From JABMOW01 sp964409335 (GTDB taxonomy: Bacteria; Fidelibacterota; Marinisomatia; SCGC-AAA003-L08; JACNLC01), in assembly GCA_964409335.1 (NCBI GenBank), contig CAYPCW010000001.1, forward strand, positions 1 to 64,000: a stretch of 64,000 nt of DNA, given 5' to 3'. Each line of letters starts with the position of its first letter. Position 1 is the stretch's first letter. The translations under genes and the position numbers were made by a program. The notes below the pieces were generated by a model. It ran no database searches, was not told where the DNA came from, and worked only from the letters and a program-made list of their open reading frames with translations. Of this stretch, positions 52,414 to 61,506 are shown piece after piece.

Positions 52414-53748
52414 TTATCTAACACTTTGTTTCCGTAGAAATTGGATCAGCGTATCCATTTCTTTTTTACTGCGTTTCTCAGTCACAGCAAGTAAAATTAA
52501 TCTGTCTGTTTGATCACCCTCTGCAATTGAGAAGAAAATCTCCTCTTTTTCGGCTGTGTCAACTATGTCTCTTGCCGAAACCGGCGTGGTCACGGCAAAT
52601 TCCTTGATAAATTGCTTTCCAAATGGAATTTGGAAACCGGGGATTTTAATAATTTGATCTGCGAGATAATGGGCTTTATTGAAACATAATTTCATGAGGG
52701 ATTTAATATTTTCTTTACCCATTAATGTGAGATAGATGGTTGCCCGAAGCGCCATCAGACCCTGGTTTGTACAAATATTGGATGTTGCATTTTCCCGTCG
52801 GATATGCTGTTCGCGGGTCTGAAAAGTGAGAACAAACCCTTCTTTTCCATCCACGTCGGTTGTTTTCCCGGAGATACGCCCCGGCATTTTTCGAACCAGG
52901 TTCATCCGGGTTGCCATGAGCCCTAAATACGGCCCACCGTAGGATAAGGGGTTTCCCAAGGATTGTCCTTCTCCCACATAGATATGAGCGCCACAATCAC
53001 CGGGTGATTTCAGCATGACCATATCCAGCGGATTACTCACAGCAATCAACAACCCTTTTTTGTCACCCAGTGCGGTTGAGACAGCAGTCCAATCTTCAAT
53101 GACACCATAATAATTGGGAGATTGGATAACGACGCATGCCACATCGTCCACATTGTCTGCGATGGAAGTTATATCTGTCTTACCATGGTCTACAGGCAGG
53201 TTTATGATCTCAACATTCCGGTTTTGAAGGTAGGTTTTGACCACCTCTATGGTTGAGGGATGCAGCAATCCTGAAAGGGCAACAATTTTCTTACCGGTAG
53301 CAGATAGTGCCATTGAACACGCTTCAGCAACTGCTGATGCACCATCAAATAACGAGGCATTGGCAACTTCCATTCCGGAAAGTTCACAAATCATGGATTG
53401 AAATTCATACATGACCTGAAGAGTGCCCTGACTCACTTCTGCCTGATAGGGAGTGTAAGCGGTATAAAATTCTGACCGGCCTGATATAAAATCGACAACA
53501 GCTGGAATGTAATGATCGTATGCGCCGCCACCCATAAAAAGCATTCCTTCTGAGGCATGAACATTCGTCAATGAGCGTTTTTTGCTTTCAGTCCATAAAT
53601 CAAATTCTGACAATCCCTCCCCGATCCCCATTTCATGTTTCAGGCGAATCGGTTCGGGTATAATATTGAGGATGTCTTCAATGGATGGAATACCCATCTG
53701 CCGCAGCATTTCATTTTCAATTTCCGGGGTTATGGGAATAAATTGCAT
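52414..53748 (-). CDS. gcvPA: Glycine dehydrogenase (decarboxylating) subunit 1
   Basis: The 444-residue protein is the N-terminal half of the split P-protein of the glycine cleavage system. It starts FIPITPEIENEMLRQMGI, has YTPYQAEVSQGTLQ, SLFDGASAVAEA and LSGLLHPSTIEVV. The pyridoxal-phosphate lysine sits in subunit 2, which is not in this window, nor is gcvT. The length fits the two-subunit type. The ATG shares one base with the gcvH stop, so the two are translationally coupled. Confidence 0.95.
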   Translation of the reverse strand: MQFIPITPEIENEMLRQMGIPSIEDILNIIPEPIRLKHEMGIGEGLSEFDLWTESKKRSLTNVHASEGMLFMGGGAYDHYIPAVVDFISGRSEFYTAYTPYQAEVSQGTLQVMYEFQSMICELSGMEVANASLFDGASAVAEACSMALSATGKKIVALSGLLHPSTIEVVKTYLQNRNVEIINLPVDHGKTDITSIADNVDDVACVVIQSPNYYGVIEDWTAVSTALGDKKGLLIAVSNPLDMVMLKSPGDCGAHIYVGEGQSLGNPLSYGGPYLGLMATRMNLVRKMPGRISGKTTDVDGKEGFVLTFQTREQHIRRENATSNICTNQGLMALRATIYLTLMGKENIKSLMKLCFNKAHYLADQIIKIPGFQIPFGKQFIKEFAVTTPVSARDIVDTAEKEEIFFSIAEGDQTDRLILLAVTEKRSKKEMDTLIQFLRKQSVR

Positions 53749-54125
53749 CAGCTGATAAACCCTTTATAGGCATCACCATCCATCATGTCGTCTAAATCGG
53801 ATGTATCACGCATATTTAATTTGATGATCCACCCTTTTCCATACGGGTCGGTATTTACATTTTCCGGATGGTCTTCAAGCTCCGGATTGATCTCAAGTAT
53901 TTCACCGGACACGGGTGTAAACAGGTCTGCGACGGTCTTAACGGCTTCAACAGTACCGAACGCGTCACCTTTTTCAAATGAATCCCCCACCTCCGGAAAT
54001 TCAATAAAAATAATATCTCCAAGTTCACTCTGGGCAAAATCAGTAATGCCAAGAGTAACAATATCGTTCTCAACCTTTACCCACTCATGGTCGCCTGAGT
54101 ATTTTAAATTCGACGGTACATTCAT
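53748..54125 (-). CDS. gcvH: Glycine cleavage system H protein
   Basis: The 125-residue carrier shuttles the aminomethyl group on a lipoyl arm. It starts SNLKYSGDHEWVKVE and has GTVEAVKTVADLFTPVSG, with the lipoylated lysine in VEAVKTVAD, and the C-terminal GWIIKLNM. The motif has EAVKT rather than the more usual ESVKA. It overlaps accC by four bases upstream and gcvPA by one base downstream. Confidence 0.96.
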   Translation of the reverse strand: MNVPSNLKYSGDHEWVKVENDIVTLGITDFAQSELGDIIFIEFPEVGDSFEKGDAFGTVEAVKTVADLFTPVSGEILEINPELEDHPENVNTDPYGKGWIIKLNMRDTSDLDDMMDGDAYKGFIS

Positions 54126-55486
54126 ATTTTCTTCCCTTTCTCTGGTATGTATTCAAAATGATCCAGGAATCCGGTGTGAAAGTCACCGGACTGAAATTTT
54201 GGATCGTTCAATATTTGCTTGTGGAATGGAATACTGGTATGTATTCCCTCAATGATACATTCGTCCAATGCTCCTTTCATTCGTTGGATTGCTTCTATCC
54301 GGTTAGGGGAGCGTACGATAATTTTTGCGATCATAGAGTCATAATTGGGTGGAATCCGGTATCCGGCATATGCATGGGTATCCACCCGAATACCTTTCCC
54401 ACCGGGCATATGGAAACTTGTGATGACACCCGGCGAGGGCAGAAAGTTTTTATCCGGATTTTCAGCGTTGATCCTGCATTCAATGGAATGTCCGCGCAAT
54501 TTCATGTTTCCCATCCAATCCGGTATTTTTTCACCCCCATGACAGCGGATCTGTTCTTTGATCAGATCAATACCGACGACCATTTCGGTGACCGGGTGCT
54601 CCACCTGAATACGCGTATTCATTTCCATAAAGTAGAAATCACCCTTTGAATCCAGTAAAAATTCGATGGTGCCGGCGCCCAGATAGTTGACCGCTTTTGC
54701 ACCGGCTATTGCCGATTTATACAATTGCTGACGAATATCTTCAGTGACTGCCGATGAAGGTGACTCTTCAATTAGTTTTTGATGACGTCGCTGTATTGAA
54801 CACTCCCGCTCGCCCAGGGCATAGCAGTTGCCAAAACTGTCTGCAAGAATCTGTACTTCGATATGACGGGGTTCAACGAGATATTTTTCAAGATACAAAT
54901 CCCCGTTTTTAAATGCGGACATGGCCTCCTGTTGTGCCATTCGATACCCGGTCACCAGTTCTTCCTGATTATTCGCCAGTCTCATGCCCTTTCCGCCACC
55001 GCCGGCTGTCGCTTTGAGAATGACGGGATATCCGATCTCCTGGGCAAGGGCGATGGCCTGGTTATGGGAGATCAGGATGCTGCCCGAGCCGGGTATTACC
55101 GGAATATTCACTGACCTCATGGTGTTTTTTGCATTGGCTTTGTCCCCCATGGCATTGATAGTATCCGGTGGAGGACCAATGAAGGTCACTTTATGATCGT
55201 GGCATATCGCTGAAAATTCGGCGTTTTCCGCCAAAAATCCGTATCCCGGGTGGATGGCATCAGCAGCCGTAATTTCAGCGGCGGACATGATCGCCGGGAT
55301 GTTCAGATAGCTTTTGGAACTCTCGCCGGGTCCGATACAAATGGCTTCATCAGCGAATTTGACATGGAGGGAAAGGGAGTCAACTGTGGAGTATACTGCG
55401 ACGGTGGGAATATTCAGTTCACGACAAGCACGAATAATACGAAGCGCTATTTCGCCCCGGTTTGCAATGAGGATCTTTTTAAACAT
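54122..55486 (-). CDS. accC: Acetyl-CoA carboxylase biotin carboxylase subunit
   Basis: The 454-residue ATP-grasp enzyme carboxylates biotin on AccB. Motifs: KILIANRGEIALRIIRACRE at the N-terminus, HPGYGFLAENAEF, KATAGGGGKGMRL and EMNTRIQVEHPVTEMV. The length is normal. It lies five bases after accB and overlaps gcvH by ATGA, so fatty-acid precursor synthesis and glycine cleavage are on one mRNA here. A propionyl-CoA-type partner is possible, but the accB-accC pair after efp is the standard acetyl-CoA layout. Confidence 0.95.
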   Translation of the reverse strand: MFKKILIANRGEIALRIIRACRELNIPTVAVYSTVDSLSLHVKFADEAICIGPGESSKSYLNIPAIMSAAEITAADAIHPGYGFLAENAEFSAICHDHKVTFIGPPPDTINAMGDKANAKNTMRSVNIPVIPGSGSILISHNQAIALAQEIGYPVILKATAGGGGKGMRLANNQEELVTGYRMAQQEAMSAFKNGDLYLEKYLVEPRHIEVQILADSFGNCYALGERECSIQRRHQKLIEESPSSAVTEDIRQQLYKSAIAGAKAVNYLGAGTIEFLLDSKGDFYFMEMNTRIQVEHPVTEMVVGIDLIKEQIRCHGGEKIPDWMGNMKLRGHSIECRINAENPDKNFLPSPGVITSFHMPGGKGIRVDTHAYAGYRIPPNYDSMIAKIIVRSPNRIEAIQRMKGALDECIIEGIHTSIPFHKQILNDPKFQSGDFHTGFLDHFEYIPEKGKKI

Positions 55487-55491
55487 AGATA

Positions 55492-55944
55492 TTAAAGCGA
55501 TTCGACAACAAACAGGGGTTGATCAAACTCAACCGGCTGTTCATTTTGAACCAGTATCTGGGTGATGCGTCCGGAAATATCAGCCTCTATTTCGTTAAAT
55601 ATCTTCATCGCCTCAATTATACAAACTACCTGCCCGGGATTAACAATATCACCTGCCTTTATATATGGAGAATCACCGGGTTTACTGGCAGAATAAAAAG
55701 TCCCAACGAGCGGAGCTTTTATTTCATGCAGGGTCGTCTTTGGTGGGGGAACTTCTGCGGGCTCAATTACGGGAGAAGATTCCACGACTTTTCCGGTGGC
55801 AATTTTCTGTACGGGAACGCTGGGACTCTGAGTTTTTGATATTCTTATTTTTTTAAATCCCCAGAATGAAGCGATTTCGATTTCAGTTACGCCTGAGTTT
55901 TCAACCAGTGCGATCAGGTCCTGAATTTTTTGTTTACTATACAT
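55492..55944 (-). CDS. accB: Biotin carboxyl carrier protein of acetyl-CoA carboxylase
   Basis: From the ATG at 55944 (MYSKQKIQDLIALVENSG) the protein has 150 residues. A longer start at 56016 would overlap efp and add residues not found in the family. The N-terminal helix region is followed by a Pro/Val/Ala-rich linker (about 50-75). The biotinyl domain starts HEIKAPLVGTFYSA, with the modified lysine in IEAMKIFNEIEAD (EAMKI in place of EAMKM). It sits 40 bases after efp and before accC. Confidence 0.93.
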   Translation of the reverse strand: MYSKQKIQDLIALVENSGVTEIEIASFWGFKKIRISKTQSPSVPVQKIATGKVVESSPVIEPAEVPPPKTTLHEIKAPLVGTFYSASKPGDSPYIKAGDIVNPGQVVCIIEAMKIFNEIEADISGRITQILVQNEQPVEFDQPLFVVESL

Positions 55945-55984
55945 ATTATTCCTAAAAAATCGTGATTTATCACTAAAACTGGAT

Positions 55985-56548
55985 TTAGGATTTGACTCGT
56001 TCGATATATCTGCCATCCCGGGTGTCTACTCGAATCGTTTCACCTCCCTGAACAAAAAGCGGAACCTGGATAATAACGCCCGTTTCAAGGGTTGCAGGTT
56101 TCGTGCCTCCGCTTGCGGTATTCCCCTTTTCTCCCGGGTCAGTTTCGGTAATTTTCAGGTTTAGATGCTGAGGTATGCGTACTTCAATTGGCTCCGTTCC
56201 GTTAAATGCGATGGTCGTCGGCGTGTTCTCAACCAAATAATTCAGGACATCATCAATCTGGCTGGCGCTCAAATGGATTTGTTCAAATGTTTCATTGTCC
56301 ATGAAATAATAGAACTCACCATCGTTATACATATAATTGTAGTCTCTTGCTTCAAGTCTGACAAAATCTATTTTTTCACCCGATCGAAATGTCTCATCGA
56401 CGACTTGTCCGGTTCTCACATTTTTAAGTTTAGTACGAACAAAGGCCGGACCTTTCCCTGGTTTAACATGTAGAAATTCAACGATTTTCCATAAGTTGTC
56501 CTTCCACTGAAAAATTACACCATTTTTAAAATCAGAAGTCGTTGCCAT
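55985..56548 (-). CDS. efp: Elongation factor P
   Basis: The 187-residue factor relieves ribosome stalling at polyproline stretches. The three beta domains are complete, from DFKNGVIFQWKDN to the C-terminal GETIRVDTRDGRYIERV. The tip of domain I reads KPGKGPAFVRTK, with Lys32 at the position modified in many bacteria; no modification enzyme is visible here. A C-terminal VDTRDGRYIER is the family signature. It is the first gene of an efp-accB-accC-gcvH-gcvPA run. Confidence 0.97.
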   Translation of the reverse strand: MATTSDFKNGVIFQWKDNLWKIVEFLHVKPGKGPAFVRTKLKNVRTGQVVDETFRSGEKIDFVRLEARDYNYMYNDGEFYYFMDNETFEQIHLSASQIDDVLNYLVENTPTTIAFNGTEPIEVRIPQHLNLKITETDPGEKGNTASGGTKPATLETGVIIQVPLFVQGGETIRVDTRDGRYIERVKS

Positions 56549-56837
56549 AAATTCCTTTAGTATTATTGCGTAAAATAAAGGGTAAATTTACAATCAAGGC
56601 GTTATCGCATACAATAAATGGAGACCTTCTCTCAAGTAAATTCGACCTGATTTCAGAGTCCCCCGCATGGAGGCAGGTTTAATAAATTTATCTCAAAATG
56701 GCTTTACCAAAAACGGAATACGGTGACTCTCTTTGTTGTCTTTGATAAATTAACAAACCGTGATGACGCTGTGTTCTTTGGGTTTTATCGGCCAGTTTGA
56801 TACATGATCAGAAGTCATCCCTAAAGTAATTTTCACA

Positions 56838-58451
56838 ATGGAATTTACCCTGTTTTCACCTGATATTTTTACCGAATTACCGTTTCTTTTATTATATACG
56901 GAAATGCATTTTCGTTTTAGACTGACCGGCAGCCGGTATTTCAAACCTGAACCCGAGATCCTCGCAGATATCCCTCACAGGATCAATTTGAATACGTCTA
57001 TACCTTTAATGTTGTTGGTAAAAGATGCGGATAGATATCCGATTTTTTTGGAAAATATTCATATTCGTATTCGAAATGAAAATGGGTTAAACAGAGAAGA
57101 CGTCATCGAATTTAACCAACATATCACCGATCATTTCTGGAGTGAATCCCTCGAAATTTCAAGGGACGGGTTAAACCAATCGCTTTTCATTGAGGTCCTG
57201 TTTAATTATGAGGTGAACGGGATGAAGAAGTCCTGCATCAACCATAATCTTGCTCTGCTCCCTTCATCGCCCATGGAGGTATATTTAAACCGGGCGCCCA
57301 TGCCGGGTGAAGGGAAAATTTATTGGGGTGATCTTCATTATCATAGCCAACTCACGGAAGATATGGTTGAATTCGGAGCGCCGCTTCGTCAAACCGTAGC
57401 TGCGGGAAAGTCACTTGGTTTGTCGTTTTTTTGTCCCACTGATCATTCTTATGATCTGGATGATCTGCCAGGTTCGTGGATCATCAGCGATCCGGATCTT
57501 CAAAAATGGAATCATTCCCGCAGAGAAATTGAGAGAATAAATGAATCTCATCCATCATGTCTGGTGATCCCGTCAGAAGAGGTTACGGTACGAAATTCGC
57601 ACGGGCATAATATTCATGTGTTAGTATTAAATGCACCTGACTTTATTCCCGGCTCGGGTGATGGTGCAGAACATCCATTTCAGACGAGATCCGAACATTC
57701 GATCAGGAGTTTATCAGGAGCGGTATCCGCCTCAGCCATGATGATTGCGGCACACCCATTTACCCCGACACCGTTTTTTCAATGGTTCGTAATCAATAGA
57801 GGAAAATGGGAAAAAGAAGACTGTTTGCAGACCCATATTTCCGGATTTCAGATCATGAATGGAAGTCATGATGCCGGATTTGTCCGTGGCAGGGAAATTT
57901 GGCTGAAATTTCTTAAAGCCGGGTATCGAAAATTTATTTATGCGGGGAATGATGCACATGGAAATTTTAACCGATTCAGGCAGATTCATCTACCGATGGT
58001 ATCGTTATGGGAAAAAAGGGCGCAGATTTTCGGTGAATGGAAAACAGGTGTTTTTGCCACAGAACACTCGGTGATAAAAATCATTGAAGGGCTTCGGGCA
58101 GGACAATGTATCATCTCAGATGGCCCGTTTATCTCATTTCACATTAGCGCCGGGGGATACACCTTTTTACCGGGGCAAATATGCGCCTTTCAAAATTTTA
58201 CTCTGAATATCACTGGTGAGTCATCATTAGATTATGGTAAAATATTGTGGATAAAGATATTTAAGGGAAAATTGGGTGAAAATGAAAATTGCATCAAACT
58301 CATCCGCCCTGAAAAATCGGTATTAAAGGTCGAACATCAGGGTATTAAAGCGGAATATTCACCCTGCTACTTTCGGGTTGAACTTGAGACTGAAGGTTTT
58401 GAAAAAAACCATTTTGCCATGACCAACCCCATCTGGGTTGAACCCAAATGA
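56838..58451 (+). CDS. CehA/McbA-like PHP-domain metallohydrolase
   Basis: The 537-residue protein has an N-terminal beta domain (to about 155) and a PHP metal-hydrolase domain: YWGDLHYHSQLTED with paired His, FFCPTDHSYDLD, VIPSEEVTVRNSHGHNIHV, AAHPF and YAGNDAHGNFNRF. Residues of this kind bind two or three metals. A further beta domain closes the protein (about 440-537). CehA is a carbamate esterase, but the family is broad and many members are uncharacterised. There is no signal peptide. The ATG at 56838 has no Shine-Dalgarno; an ATG at 56907 is possible. It stands alone between minus-strand genes. Confidence 0.8.
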   Translation: MEFTLFSPDIFTELPFLLLYTEMHFRFRLTGSRYFKPEPEILADIPHRINLNTSIPLMLLVKDADRYPIFLENIHIRIRNENGLNREDVIEFNQHITDHFWSESLEISRDGLNQSLFIEVLFNYEVNGMKKSCINHNLALLPSSPMEVYLNRAPMPGEGKIYWGDLHYHSQLTEDMVEFGAPLRQTVAAGKSLGLSFFCPTDHSYDLDDLPGSWIISDPDLQKWNHSRREIERINESHPSCLVIPSEEVTVRNSHGHNIHVLVLNAPDFIPGSGDGAEHPFQTRSEHSIRSLSGAVSASAMMIAAHPFTPTPFFQWFVINRGKWEKEDCLQTHISGFQIMNGSHDAGFVRGREIWLKFLKAGYRKFIYAGNDAHGNFNRFRQIHLPMVSLWEKRAQIFGEWKTGVFATEHSVIKIIEGLRAGQCIISDGPFISFHISAGGYTFLPGQICAFQNFTLNITGESSLDYGKILWIKIFKGKLGENENCIKLIRPEKSVLKVEHQGIKAEYSPCYFRVELETEGFEKNHFAMTNPIWVEPK

Positions 58452-58475
58452 ATCTGAAGGATAGTAGGGTAAAGA

Positions 58476-59084
58476 TCAGTAGAGGAAGCTGATATCCCCT
58501 TTCCCTTTGCGAAGAACATTAACCTCATCATCTTTAATCTCAAGAACCGTGGATGGCTCAGACATGCTCAAACCATCAGAAAAAACATATTTGATCTGGT
58601 TTTGATATATTTCGTGAATGACCTCCGGATCTGAAATCGCAATTTGGTCATCAGAAGTGATTGTGGTTGAAATTATAGGTGCACCAAATTCCTGAACCAG
58701 AGTAAGTGCAAATTCATTTTCAGGGATACGGATCCCGACGGTTTTTTGTTTTGTGACCAGCATTTTGGGGACTTTATTTGTTGCCGGTAAAACAATGGTG
58801 TATGGTCCCGGAAAAATACTTTTCATCACCTTATAGCCATAATTCGAAATTTTGGCATATTCTGCGATTTGAGAAAAATCATGGCAGATAAAACTCAGAG
58901 GTTTTTTCCGGTCTATTTTTCGAAGTGCGTAGATTTTCTCGATCGCCATTTTATTAAAAATATCACATCCCAATCCATACAGCGTATCTGTTGGGTACAC
59001 AATGAGGTCTCCGTTCTTCAATGCTTCCAAAGCGTGTCGAATATGTCTCAGATTCGGATTTTCGGAGTGAACAGAAATAATCAT
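58476..59084 (-). CDS. Sua5/YrdC/YciO-family protein, threonylcarbamoyl-AMP synthase-like
   Basis: The 202-residue protein has the YrdC fold motifs GDLIVYPTDTLYGLGCDI, KKPLSFICHDFS, PGPYTIVLP and GIRIPENEF. It probably makes threonylcarbamoyl-AMP for the t6A37 tRNA modification, but the close paralogue YciO, of different function, cannot be excluded. The length suits the YrdC/YciO short form without a Sua5 C-domain. It is convergent with the PHP hydrolase, 24 bases apart, and follows the small outer-membrane protein by 44 bases. Confidence 0.85.
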   Translation of the reverse strand: MIISVHSENPNLRHIRHALEALKNGDLIVYPTDTLYGLGCDIFNKMAIEKIYALRKIDRKKPLSFICHDFSQIAEYAKISNYGYKVMKSIFPGPYTIVLPATNKVPKMLVTKQKTVGIRIPENEFALTLVQEFGAPIISTTITSDDQIAISDPEVIHEIYQNQIKYVFSDGLSMSEPSTVLEIKDDEVNVLRKGKGDISFLY

Positions 59085-59128
59085 GAATAACTCCTTTCAG
59101 CGATGTTGTTAAAAACAATTACAGTGAA

Positions 59129-59704
59129 TTAATCGGTGGGTTTGAGATCACCCAAATTTAGAGAAAGGTTGATATTTAAATTGATGTAATGTTTCCCACC
59201 ACCTAAAGCGGCGACATGAACTTCCGGAAAGCTGGTAAACGGAATACTAAATTCTTTCATGTAATCTTTTAAGGATAACTCAAGGTTTATTCGGTCCGCC
59301 AGTGCGACTTGTAAGCCAATACCCAAAATAAAGTAAATTTTATCGATATCATTGATTGTCATACTTGCCGCCCCCACCGACGCAAGCCCTTTAACCCCAT
59401 TATTTTCTGTCATGCGAAAGTTCTTATACCGGTTCATGTAAACAGATATTAAACTGACGGATTCCTCATCTAAACTGCTATATTCAGGTGAAGGTGTGTT
59501 TTTATATGTTTTATACTCCATCGCCAAACCGATACTCTGATTCAGGACGTACTCCCCGTTTACGCCCAGGATCTTCGTATCTGAGTAATTATTTCCTCCA
59601 ATATTTCTGCCTATAATAAACCCGGCATTCAAAGGTCGATAATATCCGATTTCTGCAAACGAAAATGAGATCAGTATAAGCAAAATAATCAAATAATTTT
59701 TCAT
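59129..59704 (-). CDS. Hypothetical outer-membrane beta-barrel protein
   Basis: The 191-residue protein has a signal peptide (MKNYLIILLILISFSFA) and a mature part rich in alternating aromatic/glycine strands (YYRPLNAGFIIGRNIGG, LSLIS-type YMNRYKNFRMT, HYINLNINLSLNLGD). An eight- to ten-strand outer-membrane barrel is likely. No family name is recognised. It lies 12 bases after the BatD-like gene and may belong to the MoxR-DUF58 operon. Confidence 0.65.
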   Translation of the reverse strand: MKNYLIILLILISFSFAEIGYYRPLNAGFIIGRNIGGNNYSDTKILGVNGEYVLNQSIGLAMEYKTYKNTPSPEYSSLDEESVSLISVYMNRYKNFRMTENNGVKGLASVGAASMTINDIDKIYFILGIGLQVALADRINLELSLKDYMKEFSIPFTSFPEVHVAALGGGKHYINLNINLSLNLGDLKPTD

Positions 59705-59716
59705 GATAACTTCCTT

Positions 59717-60613
59717 TTAATGTTTAGTAAATATTTCTTTTTCAATTCTTCGATGATAATTTTCTAAAATCGACAATGTCCGGTCTTTATCATTTTGAAA
59801 TTTTTTGTCTTCAGGGATATGTTTTGCAAATTTTGATAAATCTGAACTGCATAATAACTGGTGCGTATCTTTTCGTAATTTATTATCATCTATGGCGGTA
59901 GTCAGATAATTATTAATTTCTTCCGTCGTCATTTCCATCGCTTTAAAATAGAATTCATTTTCGAGAAATTCTTTAATAATAGATGTTAGTTCCAGATAAT
60001 ATGATTCACAGCTTTCATGGGTTACCGGATAGGGACATTCTAATTTTTCAAGTCTTTTTTTAGCCCTGACTAATGGTGAATCTGCCGGCTTTTGCCATTT
60101 TTCAGCTTTTACAACCGTTTTTTGTCTCTTTCTTAAGATCATCCACAGCGCAATGCCCGAAATAATGACGATGAATAATAATATATAATTTCGGTATGGC
60201 GTATGCAGCCAAACTTCATGCATCCCTTTGATTTCCCGGATTTGTGCGTTTTCGTCTTTCAGGAGACTTTCCACAACCACGGTTTCAGGGTCTGTCACTA
60301 ATGTAGTTTCCAGTTGTCCGTGGCTTAAAATATTGATGGGAATACCGGGAATTTTATACTCCCCGACTTCCCAGAACGCTAGGGTATAGGTAATTGATTC
60401 TGAACTGATTTCCTCATTGATCACGGTCATGGCATCAGATTCGGGTGTCAATTCATTGAACTTAACGGATTTATCTGTAGGACAAACCACCGAAATTGTC
60501 AGATTCAGTTGATCACCCACCCGAAGCGTACGTTTTGAAAGTTGGGTTTCAAGAGAAACTTGTCCGGATAAAAAAAGTGGAATGAATATTAAATAAAATA
60601 CTGATTTCATCAA
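59717..60613 (-). CDS. BatD-like membrane protein
   Basis: The 298-residue protein has a signal peptide and an N-terminal Ig-like part (VSLETQLSKRTLRVGDQLNL, TYTLAFWEVGEYKIPGIPI) like the BatD oxygen-tolerance domain. One helix follows (YILLFIVIISGIALWMIL, about 140-160), then a cytoplasmic helical region with ESYYLELTSIIKEFLENEF. The layout matches the short BatD/DUF4381-like partners of MoxR-DUF58 modules. It overlaps the DUF58 gene by four bases. Confidence 0.8.
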   Translation of the reverse strand: MMKSVFYLIFIPLFLSGQVSLETQLSKRTLRVGDQLNLTISVVCPTDKSVKFNELTPESDAMTVINEEISSESITYTLAFWEVGEYKIPGIPINILSHGQLETTLVTDPETVVVESLLKDENAQIREIKGMHEVWLHTPYRNYILLFIVIISGIALWMILRKRQKTVVKAEKWQKPADSPLVRAKKRLEKLECPYPVTHESCESYYLELTSIIKEFLENEFYFKAMEMTTEEINNYLTTAIDDNKLRKDTHQLLCSSDLSKFAKHIPEDKKFQNDKDRTLSILENYHRRIEKEIFTKH

Positions 60614-61485
60614 TGTCGGGAAATTCTTTTGTTCATATAGGAAACCAGAGGGTCTACATAACCAGTTTTTGTGTTAACCTCGATTAAATCAATCTCATTT
60701 TTCTGACAATATTTCTCAAACTCCTCTAATTTCCTTTTCAAATTATCGCTGACCATTGCTCTGAACTTCGCCGAGCCTGTATCGATCCAATGAGAGGACT
60801 GAAGCTCTGGGTCATGTATTTTCACTAATCCTAAATCCGGGATTTCCAGTTCAGCGTTATCCACTACCCTTACACAAATAAGATCGTGTTTCCGGTTGGT
60901 AATATTTAAAACCTTTTCATAATCCCTGTCGAAAAAATCGGAGATTAAAAATACTACGGATTTTCGTCTTTGAGTCTCAAGGAGATGTTCCAGCGCCGAA
61001 GCCATGTTTGTCGTTCTATCCTGTGCCTGATAGTAGATCAATTCCCGGATGACTCGCAATACATGAGCTTTCCCTTTCTTCGGTGGAATATATTCTTCGA
61101 TATTATTTGAGAAGAGCAATAATCCCACTTTATCGTTATTTCGTATGGCGCTAAACCCAAGAACAGCTGCGATCTCGATCATCACATCGGTCTTCAATAC
61201 AATGCCGGTTCCGAAATAACCTGACGCGCTTACATCAACCAGTAACATGACGGTGAGTTCTCGTTCTTCCTCAAATTTTTTAATGTGCGGTTTTCCGGTT
61301 CTGGCGGTCACATTCCAGTCAATATTCCGGATGTCATCTCCGGGAAAATATTCGCGCACTTCAGCGAACTCCATGCCCATTCCTTTAAAGGCAGAATGGT
61401 ATTCCCCACCGAACAGGTTATTGACTAACCTTCGTGTGCGAATCTCGATCAGCCTGACTTTTTGAAGGATCTCCGCGGGGATCAT
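60610..61485 (-). CDS. DUF58 domain protein of the MoxR system
   Basis: The 291-residue protein has the DUF58 core FAEVREYFPGDDIRNIDWNV and ARTGKPHIKKFEEE. A VWA-like segment follows with MLLVDVSASG (metal-site pattern DxSxS), VGLLLFSN and VFLISDFFD. DUF58 proteins work next to MoxR AAA ATPases and are thought to help assemble or activate envelope or metal-dependent proteins. It starts 21 bases after moxR. Confidence 0.93.
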   Translation of the reverse strand: MIPAEILQKVRLIEIRTRRLVNNLFGGEYHSAFKGMGMEFAEVREYFPGDDIRNIDWNVTARTGKPHIKKFEEERELTVMLLVDVSASGYFGTGIVLKTDVMIEIAAVLGFSAIRNNDKVGLLLFSNNIEEYIPPKKGKAHVLRVIRELIYYQAQDRTTNMASALEHLLETQRRKSVVFLISDFFDRDYEKVLNITNRKHDLICVRVVDNAELEIPDLGLVKIHDPELQSSHWIDTGSAKFRAMVSDNLKRKLEEFEKYCQKNEIDLIEVNTKTGYVDPLVSYMNKRISRH

Positions 61486-61506
61486 ATAATCATATCCTGC
61501 TGAAAT

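Noticed and set aside
55945..56016. A longer accB start
   Set aside because: It would overlap efp, and the added residues do not match the family. The ATG at 55944 begins the conserved helix.
56750..56944. A 64-codon minus-strand frame before the PHP hydrolase
   Set aside because: It overlaps the start of the PHP gene on the other strand, has no ribosome-binding site and no recognisable features.
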